Origin: a virus
DNA length: 25,899 nt
Reading direction: 5' to 3' (one strand)
Virus record (IMG/VR): IMGVR_UViG_3300042450_000011
Span: 1-25,899 of that record
Shown: piece by piece, positions 21,095 through 25,899 of the stretch
How the letters are laid out: each line of letters begins with the position of its first letter
Position numbering within the stretch: the first letter of the stretch is position 1
The notes under the pieces: model-generated
Databases searched by the model: none
What the model was told of the DNA's origin: nothing
What the model saw: the letters and a program-made list of their open reading frames with translations, nothing else
Position numbers and translations under genes: made by a program

Positions 21095-22372
21095 ATGGCA
21101 AACAAGATCAGAATTAAACGTAGGGCAAATGGCGGCGGGGCTGGCGCACCCGCTTCACTAGAGAACGCAGAACTAGCCTTTAACGAACAAACGAATATTC
21201 TGTACTACGGCACAGGAACGGGCGGTGCTGGTGGTACAGCTACCAGCATTATTACTATCGCTGGTAATGGCGCGTTTGTAGATCTGTCATCAGCACAGAC
21301 AGTCGATGGGATAAAAACGTTTACTGATGAAATTGTTGGCGATATTAGCGGCAATGCTGGAACAGTTACCGACGGCGTTTACACGACCGACGTTGGAACC
21401 GTTACCAACACAATGCTGGTAAATGATTCGGTTACAGTAGGAACCACAGAAATTACTTTAGGTTCTTCTGAGACTACCATCGTTGGCCTAGTTTCTGTTA
21501 CCTCTACCGACTTTGTTGGTGATCTAACTGGAACAGCCGATACCGCTACCGCTTTGGCTACAGGTCGCACCATCTCGATCACTGGTGATATTGCTTACAC
21601 CTCGGATGCTTTCGACGGCACAGCAGCAGTTACGGGAACAGGTACGCTTGCTACAGTAAATAGCAATGTAGGCACTTTCACCAAAGTGACCGTAAATGAA
21701 AAGGGTTTAGTAACGGCTGCGGTCGATGCTTCCATCTCTGATTTGACCGCGCCAACAGGTGATGTAGCTTGGGGAACTTACAAGATCACTGGTCTGGGCG
21801 ATCCTACCTCTGCTCAAGATGCTGCTACTAAAGCCTATGTAGATTCAGTCGCACAGGGTCTTGATCCAAAGGCTTCGTGCGTTGCTGCTACCACTGCTAA
21901 CATCACTTTATCTGGCGCACAAACGATTGACGGAATTTCAATCACCGCTGGTATGCGCGTGCTGGTAAAGAATCAAACGCTAGACGAGAACAACGGCATC
22001 TACCAATGCAACGCTGGTGCGTGGACTCGGACTACCGATGCAAATACTTGGGATTCTTTAATCGGTGCATTTACTTTTATCGAACAGGGAACCACACAAG
22101 CAGATAGCGGATGGGTTTGCTCAGTCAACTCTGGTGGAACGCTCGGAACGACTCCTGTAACTTGGGTTCAGTTCTCTGCCGCTGGTGCATATACCGCTGG
22201 CACAGGATTGACGCTGACAGGTAACGAGTTCTCGATTACTAACACCGCAGTAACCGCAGCAACCTACGGAACTACTGATGGTTTCTATACAACCACGTTC
22301 ACAGTTAACGCACAGGGGCAGTTAACCGATGCGGCTGATTATGAGATTAATGTGGACGGCGGCACGTTCTAA
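21095..22372 (+). CDS. Tail fibre protein 1
   Basis: This 425-residue modular fibre starts with 'MANKIRIKRRANGG' and 'LENAELAFNEQTNILYYG', the usual attachment-type opening. A triple-stranded shaft follows, rich in Gly/Thr/Val. It carries the 'DPTSAQDAATKAYVDS' element typical of phage fibres, followed by the domain 'VLVKNQTLDENNGIYQC...W.RT.DANT' (residues about 260-345), seen in many phage fibres. Residues 86-108 share a module with the next fibre. AAGGAG (21081-21086) precedes the ATG. It probably contributes to host recognition as a homotrimer. The C-terminal end is beta-rich (TTTFTVNAQGQLTDAADYEI). Confidence 0.82.
   Translation: MANKIRIKRRANGGGAGAPASLENAELAFNEQTNILYYGTGTGGAGGTATSIITIAGNGAFVDLSSAQTVDGIKTFTDEIVGDISGNAGTVTDGVYTTDVGTVTNTMLVNDSVTVGTTEITLGSSETTIVGLVSVTSTDFVGDLTGTADTATALATGRTISITGDIAYTSDAFDGTAAVTGTGTLATVNSNVGTFTKVTVNEKGLVTAAVDASISDLTAPTGDVAWGTYKITGLGDPTSAQDAATKAYVDSVAQGLDPKASCVAATTANITLSGAQTIDGISITAGMRVLVKNQTLDENNGIYQCNAGAWTRTTDANTWDSLIGAFTFIEQGTTQADSGWVCSVNSGGTLGTTPVTWVQFSAAGAYTAGTGLTLTGNEFSITNTAVTAATYGTTDGFYTTTFTVNAQGQLTDAADYEINVDGGTF
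21350..21418 (+). repeat. Fibre module shared by both fibre genes, copy 1
   Basis: Residues 86-108 of fibre 1 begin GNAGTVTDGVYTTD and continue TVTNTML. Fibre 2 carries nearly the same stretch at residues 165-187 (22901-22969). The DNA is also similar but not identical, with many third-position changes, which fits an old shared module or recombination between the two genes. Confidence 0.7.
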
Positions 22373-22382
22373 TTTAAACTCC

Positions 22383-22394
22383 GGCTATATAGCC
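22383..22394. repeat. Perfect palindrome GGCTATATAGCC between the fibre genes
   Basis: This 12-base perfect palindrome lies in the 36-base gap between the two fibre genes, just before the AAGGAG ribosome site (22396-22402 region). It could form a short hairpin, bind a dimeric regulator, or be chance. There is no T-run. Confidence 0.3.
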
Positions 22395-22408
22395 TAAAGG
22401 AGAGCCTA

Positions 22409-24871
22409 ATGGCAAACAGTATCAAGATCAAACGGTCGGCGGTTGCCGCTAAGGTTCCGCTGACTACTGATATAGAGTTGGGTGAACTTGCTATCAATAC
22501 ATACGATGGCAAACTTTATCTAAAGAAGGACGATGGAACAGAATCTATCGTCACGGTTAACACTGGCGGGGCTGGATCGGGGGATGTAGTTGGCCCCGGT
22601 TCATCTACCGACAACGCTATAACTCGATTTGATGGAGTGACCGGACTTCTCATCCAGAACTCTGCTGCTACGCTGGATGACTCCGGGGTAGTGTCTGTAT
22701 CAGGCGCGAACATATCGGGGCTTACAGCCTCCTCTGCGGTGGCTACAGACGGTTCTTATAATCTTGTTAGCGTGGCGAATACGGGAACGGGCAATAATGT
22801 TCTAGCAGATAGCCCGACTCTCATCACTCCGGCTCTCGGCACTCCTTCTGCTTTAGTCGGAACTAATATAAGCGGCACTGCCTCTGGTCTTTCAATTGGC
22901 GGCAATGCTGGAACGGTTACGGATGGTGTCTATACAACGGACACCTCGACCGTCACCAATACAATGCTGGCGGGTTCGATAGCGAACGCGAAGCTGGCCA
23001 ATTCAAATATTACAATAAACGGATCAGTTACAGCCCTCGGCGGCTCGGTCAGTGTCGGCACGGTTACTTCTGTTACCGCTACCAGCCCTATTTCATCCAG
23101 CGGCGGCGCGGCTCCTGATATAAGCATCAGTGCTGCTGGAGTAGCTACCTCCGGCTATCTAAGCGCGACGGATTGGAATACCTTTAACAACAAAGGCGAT
23201 GGGGCTGTAGACTCTATCACGGGAACAGCAAACGAGATAGACGTTTCCTCTCCGACTGGTGCGATAACTTTATCCCTACCAGCGACCATTAATGCAGATA
23301 CTACGGGATCGGCTGCGACCCTAACTACCCCGCGTGATATTGCTGGCGTATCGTTTGACGGATCGGCAAGTATCAATATTCCATTGTCTAACTTGTCAGA
23401 CGTAACATTTAGCACCCCGGTGGTTAATGAATTGCTCGGATTTAACGGCACCGCGTGGGTTAATGTTGCGCCTAACTCGGCATCAGCGGGAACAGGAGTG
23501 GTATTTTATAACGCTACTCCGATCATAACTGCGGCGGGAACTGACAACGATGTAGCTATTCTTACCTTTGCATCTATCCCAGTAACAACAGCAGAGCAGG
23601 TCATTACAGGAACAGCAGTTAATAATACTGTTTGCTTTTCTGCTTTTGTCACTACTGCGCTGAATAGAATTATATTTGATGCTGGCGTATATGACTTCAC
23701 GATATGGGCTGGTGTAAACAGTCGCGCTAACAACTCGTTTACAACCATTACCAGGCAGATATATACAGCCACTCCGTTTGTGGTTGGGACTGTAACTACC
23801 ACAGGCACAGGATCAAGCCGCACAGCTACAGCATCATCAGGAACGCCCTTTGCAACTTCGGTTATAGATGCTTCTGCTACGAATACAACTGCATCATTCT
23901 TGCAGACCCCCCAAGGGCTATATCAGATAACAGCTAGAACCTCTGATACTGTAGTAACTATTACCACACCTAGCGGATATACCAATGAATCGGCGGTTGC
24001 TGGCACTGTATGGAAGAAACTATTTGGAATTACTACCCCAGAAATAACATCTATATCCCCTAACTACACTGAATTCAGTATATATACAACTCAGCCTTCA
24101 ACTGTAGTTACTGCTGCAACGAAGATGGGTATTCTTGGGTTTGTTACTTCCGATCATACGAGAACTATATCCCTAACCTACAATGGCACAACCAGAAATA
24201 CCCACGTTAACACTCCTTTAGCTAACCTACACAATGACCTAGCTGGTCTAAATGGCGGTGCTGCCGATGAGTATTACCACTCGACCGCTGCGGAGTATGC
24301 TGGAACAGGTACAGGAGTATTTGTCCGGGCAACATCTCCGACACTCGTTACGCCAGCACTCGGCACTCCAACGGCTTTGGTCGGAACAAACATCTCCGGC
24401 ACAGCAACGGCTTTCACTGCGAGTAATGTAACTACTAACGCAAATTTAACTGGCCCAATAACGTCTGTAGGCAACGCCACAAGCATTGCTTCTCAGACAG
24501 GAACAGGGAGTACGTTCGTAGTAGCCACCTCTCCTGTATTGGTAACGCCTAACCTCGGCACACCATCAGCGGCAGTTTTAACTAATGCAACAGGTACGGC
24601 AACTGGTTTGACTGCTGGAACGGCTACAACTGCGAACGGGGTAGCTGCCGGGGTAGTCGCTGGCAAGATGATCTATGACCAGTTCACTGCTACGGCTGCT
24701 CAGACTACCTTTACCAGCAGCGTGACATATATATCTGGTAAGATCGAAGTGTATGCAAACGGCGTAAAAATGGTTAACGCTGCTGACGTAACGGTAACAA
24801 GCGGGACTTCAGTAGTATTCACAACTGGTGTAGCACTTAATACGAGAGTAGACCTAGTCTACCCAACATAA
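22409..24871 (+). CDS. Tail fibre protein 2 (large)
   Basis: This 820-residue fibre starts 'MANSIKIKRSAVAAKVPLTTDIELGELAINTYDGKLYLKKDDG', a common opening of long phage fibres. Residues about 75-300 are shaft-like repeats. Three copies of a TPALGTP-type repeat lie at residues 135-161, 643-669 and 708-734. Residues about 365-600 form a beta-rich domain, followed by 'AGLNGGAADEYYHSTAAEYAG', a known fibre motif. The C-terminal part 'KIEVYANGVKMVNAADVTVTSGTSVVF' resembles the end modules of other phage fibres. AAGGAG precedes the ATG. The tip or receptor-binding region is probably among the later domains. Start and stop are clear; the stop abuts the next ATG. Confidence 0.85.
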   Translation: MANSIKIKRSAVAAKVPLTTDIELGELAINTYDGKLYLKKDDGTESIVTVNTGGAGSGDVVGPGSSTDNAITRFDGVTGLLIQNSAATLDDSGVVSVSGANISGLTASSAVATDGSYNLVSVANTGTGNNVLADSPTLITPALGTPSALVGTNISGTASGLSIGGNAGTVTDGVYTTDTSTVTNTMLAGSIANAKLANSNITINGSVTALGGSVSVGTVTSVTATSPISSSGGAAPDISISAAGVATSGYLSATDWNTFNNKGDGAVDSITGTANEIDVSSPTGAITLSLPATINADTTGSAATLTTPRDIAGVSFDGSASINIPLSNLSDVTFSTPVVNELLGFNGTAWVNVAPNSASAGTGVVFYNATPIITAAGTDNDVAILTFASIPVTTAEQVITGTAVNNTVCFSAFVTTALNRIIFDAGVYDFTIWAGVNSRANNSFTTITRQIYTATPFVVGTVTTTGTGSSRTATASSGTPFATSVIDASATNTTASFLQTPQGLYQITARTSDTVVTITTPSGYTNESAVAGTVWKKLFGITTPEITSISPNYTEFSIYTTQPSTVVTAATKMGILGFVTSDHTRTISLTYNGTTRNTHVNTPLANLHNDLAGLNGGAADEYYHSTAAEYAGTGTGVFVRATSPTLVTPALGTPTALVGTNISGTATAFTASNVTTNANLTGPITSVGNATSIASQTGTGSTFVVATSPVLVTPNLGTPSAAVLTNATGTATGLTAGTATTANGVAAGVVAGKMIYDQFTATAAQTTFTSSVTYISGKIEVYANGVKMVNAADVTVTSGTSVVFTTGVALNTRVDLVYPT
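22811..22891 (+). repeat. Fibre TPALGTP-type repeat, copy 1
   Basis: This 27-residue repeat has the core TPALGTPSALVGTNISGTA. Copies 2 and 3 are at 24335-24415 and 24530-24610. Copies 1 and 2 are closest, while copy 3 is more diverged (TPNLGTPSAAVLTNATGTA). Such repeats are shaft elements in many phage fibres. Confidence 0.75.
22901..22969 (+). repeat. Fibre module shared by both fibre genes, copy 2
   Basis: This is the second copy of the 23-residue module at 21350-21418, starting GNAGTVTDGVYTTD. The two copies differ at two residues (VG in copy 1, TS in copy 2). Confidence 0.7.
24335..24415 (+). repeat. Fibre TPALGTP-type repeat, copy 2
   Basis: This is the second 27-residue copy, core TPALGTPTALVGTNISGTA, within residues 643-669 of fibre 2. 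Confidence 0.75.
24530..24610 (+). repeat. Fibre TPALGTP-type repeat, copy 3 (diverged)
   Basis: This is the third, more diverged copy, core TPNLGTPSAAVLTNATGTA, within residues 708-734 of fibre 2. Confidence 0.65.
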
Positions 24872-25105
24872 ATGGATGCTCAAACTCTAATCAATATCGG
24901 GGCTGGTGCGACACTGGCTACAGTCGGATGGCTCTGTCGTACTTTATGGGATGCGGTCGAGAGACTTAAAACAGATATTCAAAGGATCGAAGTCTGTTTA
25001 CCATCCAGCTACAGTAGAAAGGATGACATTCAGTGCCGCTTTGATAAGATAGATCTTACGTTAGAAAAGTTATTCGATAAGCTAGATACCAAAGCAGATA
25101 AATGA
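24872..25105 (+). CDS. Small membrane protein with coiled coil (lysis-associated candidate)
   Basis: This 77-residue protein has a probable single membrane segment near the start (LINIGAGATLATVGWLCRTLW). A charged helix follows with coiled-coil character (AVERLKTDIQRIEVCL, then KIDLTLEKLFDKLDTK). It lies directly before a holin-like protein and the spanins, so a holin or holin-regulator role is likely but not certain. The ATG abuts the fibre stop with no clear ribosome site, suggesting coupling. The stop overlaps the next ATG (ATGA). A tail-associated membrane protein is an alternative. Confidence 0.6.
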   Translation: MDAQTLINIGAGATLATVGWLCRTLWDAVERLKTDIQRIEVCLPSSYSRKDDIQCRFDKIDLTLEKLFDKLDTKADK

Positions 25106-25290
25106 AACAGGCTCATCATTCAAAGACGATTTGGTGGAACGCAGTATTAATTCTGTCTTTGGGATTAATAGAATTAGCCGCCACCACATTCCAATTTTTT
25201 ATCCAGCCCATCGTTTATGCTGGCCTAATCTTTGTCAGCAGTGCCGGAAATATGATTTTGAGATTCAAAACTACCGAACCGATTGAATGA
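25102..25290 (+). CDS. Holin-like protein
   Basis: This 62-residue protein has two probable membrane segments (about residues 10-30 and 34-54) joined by a short turn, a short basic N-terminus with KQAHHSK, and a hydrophilic tail. That is the class II holin pattern. A holin forms lesions in the inner membrane and times release of the endolysin. It overlaps its upstream and downstream neighbours by four bases (ATGA in both cases), as in other lysis cassettes. No close named family is recognised, so the holin call rests on topology and context. Confidence 0.65.
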   Translation: MKQAHHSKTIWWNAVLILSLGLIELAATTFQFFIQPIVYAGLIFVSSAGNMILRFKTTEPIE

Positions 25291-25769
25291 TTCCGTTTTT
25301 GTTAGCACTTCCGCTTGCCACTAAAATTGCAGCCGTTATAACGCTCTCTGTTGCATTATTCGGCACGGGGGTTTATCAGGGCATCAGAATTGGCGAAGCG
25401 TCGTGTAGAGAGGCTGTAATTGAGTCAGAGAGGCATACGGTACAGGCAATCACAGAACAGGTGCTGGTTACTGATAAAGTCATCACGGATTACTCAGCAA
25501 CTATTGGACAGGTACAGAAGCGGTCGAGGGAGATATTGAGAAATGCAAAAGTCGATAACAGTATTGTTTTGCCTTCTAGCTTTCGGGTGTTCCACGACTC
25601 TGCCGCCACGAACACCGTTCCCTCATCCCCCGACTTTATTGATGCTGCCACCGTCTCAATTGCAGACGTTACCGAAACCATCAACGCCAATTACGGTTCG
25701 TGCCACGAAAACATAACCCAACTCAACTCGCTGCAAGAATGGATTCGTAACCAATCGAAAATAGAATGA
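25287..25769 (+). CDS. Rz: i-spanin (Rz-like)
   Basis: This 160-residue protein has a hydrophobic N-terminal segment (residues about 3-30, LLALPLATKIAAVITLSVALFG) that would anchor it in the inner membrane. A periplasmic helical region follows, containing 'EQVLVTDKVITDYSATIGQVQKRSREIL', and a C-terminal 'NYGSCHENITQLNSLQEWI' of the Rz type. Length is close to lambda Rz (153). It pairs with the embedded o-spanin to fuse inner and outer membranes at lysis. The overlapping lipoprotein in the +1 frame is strong supporting evidence. The stop overlaps the endolysin ATG. Confidence 0.82.
   Translation: MIPFLLALPLATKIAAVITLSVALFGTGVYQGIRIGEASCREAVIESERHTVQAITEQVLVTDKVITDYSATIGQVQKRSREILRNAKVDNSIVLPSSFRVFHDSAATNTVPSSPDFIDAATVSIADVTETINANYGSCHENITQLNSLQEWIRNQSKIE
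25543..25716 (+). CDS. Rz1: o-spanin lipoprotein (Rz1-like), embedded in Rz
   Basis: This 57-residue ORF lies wholly inside the i-spanin gene in another frame. It opens with a signal peptide (MQKSITVLFCLLAF) and a lipobox-like LAFGC, so Cys16 is the predicted lipidated residue, with Ser at +2 compatible with outer-membrane sorting. The lipobox is slightly unusual (Phe at -2), but Leu stands at -4. The mature part is proline-rich: 11 of 42 residues, including PPRTPFPHPP. This is the hallmark of Rz1. I checked the frame codon by codon from 25543 to the TAA at 25714-25716. A GAGGG near 25525-25530 and GAG closer to the ATG are possible ribosome sites. Confidence 0.88.
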   Translation: MQKSITVLFCLLAFGCSTTLPPRTPFPHPPTLLMLPPSQLQTLPKPSTPITVRATKT

Positions 25770-25899
25770 AGCTATCCGAACACTTTACACTTGACGAAAT
25801 GACCGCTTCAGACGCGGCGCAACGACGGGGATGGGATAACACCCCTAATGCCGACCACACAGCTAATTTAATGCGACTGGCGGCGTTCCTAGAGCGAGT
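25766..25899 (+). CDS. Endolysin, peptidase M15-like (N-terminal fragment, cut by window end)
   Basis: This is the start of a gene that runs off the window; only about 44 residues are visible. They read 'LSEHFTLDEMTASDAAQRRG' and 'DNTPNADHTANLMRLAAFLE', which match the N-terminus of peptidase M15A-type endolysins ('LSEHFTL.EM..S..A.R.GIDN.P......NL..L'). M15A endolysins cut peptide cross-links of peptidoglycan. The zinc ligands lie beyond the window, so activity cannot be checked. The ATG overlaps the i-spanin stop (ATGA). Confidence 0.85.
   Translation, partial: MKLSEHFTLDEMTASDAAQRRGWDNTPNADHTANLMRLAAFLER

Noticed and set aside
23506-23823. Reverse-strand open frame of 105 residues within fibre 2
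   Set aside because: Thr/Val/Ala-rich fibre codons leave long open reverse frames; it is a composition effect with no gene features.
22811-24610. Regularly repeated segments that might suggest a CRISPR array
   Set aside because: The repeats are in frame, encode fibre shaft motifs, are widely and unevenly spaced, and diverge at third codon positions. They are protein repeats, not CRISPR.
1-25899. tRNA genes, integrase, repressor or transposase
   Set aside because: I looked for cloverleaf-like segments and known protein patterns on both strands and saw none. The few gaps are short and do not hold such genes.

Overview
This window is about 26 kb of the late (virion and lysis) region of a tailed dsDNA phage. 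All supported genes lie on the + strand. They are packed tightly, mostly with ATGA, TAATG or GTGA stop/start overlaps, as in one long late operon. The order of small terminase, large terminase, portal, prohead protease, HK97-fold capsid, connectors, tail tube, frameshifting chaperones, tape measure and tail tip is that of a lambda/HK97-like siphovirus. A two-component Rz/Rz1 spanin and a peptidase M15-type endolysin point to a Gram-negative host. The modular fibre proteins and several 2-oxoglutarate/Fe(II) oxygenases resemble phages of aquatic bacteria, but the host is not identifiable from the window. No integrase, repressor, replication gene, tRNA or CRISPR array was seen.

Layout. 1-168: non-coding leader with inverted repeats. 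169-2300: terminase pair. 2332-4638: portal, a small overlapping ORF and the prohead protease. 4650-7081: two tandem major-capsid paralogues; only the first has an N-terminal delta (scaffold) domain, and a terminator-like hairpin separates them. 7092-8520: head-tail connector, joining protein and probable tail terminator. 8557-10682: tail tube, a small unknown protein, an HK97-gp10-like protein in an unusual position, and a G/GT-type chaperone pair joined by a -1 slippery heptamer (G GGA AAA). 10683-12635: tape measure. 12639-17513: two tail-tip proteins, a GNAT acetyltransferase and a large gpJ-like tip protein. 17510-18292: glycine-rich adhesin. 18301-20283: a small protein followed by three consecutive 2OG-Fe(II) oxygenases. 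20359-24871: two small structural proteins and two modular fibres. 24872-25899: lysis cassette with two small membrane proteins, i-spanin, an embedded 57-residue o-spanin lipoprotein, and the start of an M15 endolysin cut by the window end.

How it works together. The terminase packages DNA through the portal into a capsid built from one or both capsid paralogues and matured by the protease. The connector and terminator proteins join it to a tail whose length is set by a tape measure of about 650 residues, which implies roughly 100 nm by the usual rule of about 1.5 angstrom per residue. The tip, adhesin and fibres recognise the host, and the lysis cassette releases progeny. The acetyltransferase and the three oxygenases lie among the receptor-recognition genes, so they may modify virion proteins or host targets; this is inference from position.

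The most unusual features are the two capsid paralogues with an intervening hairpin, and the three consecutive oxygenases beside a Pro/Gly-rich adhesin, the middle one being strikingly AT-rich.
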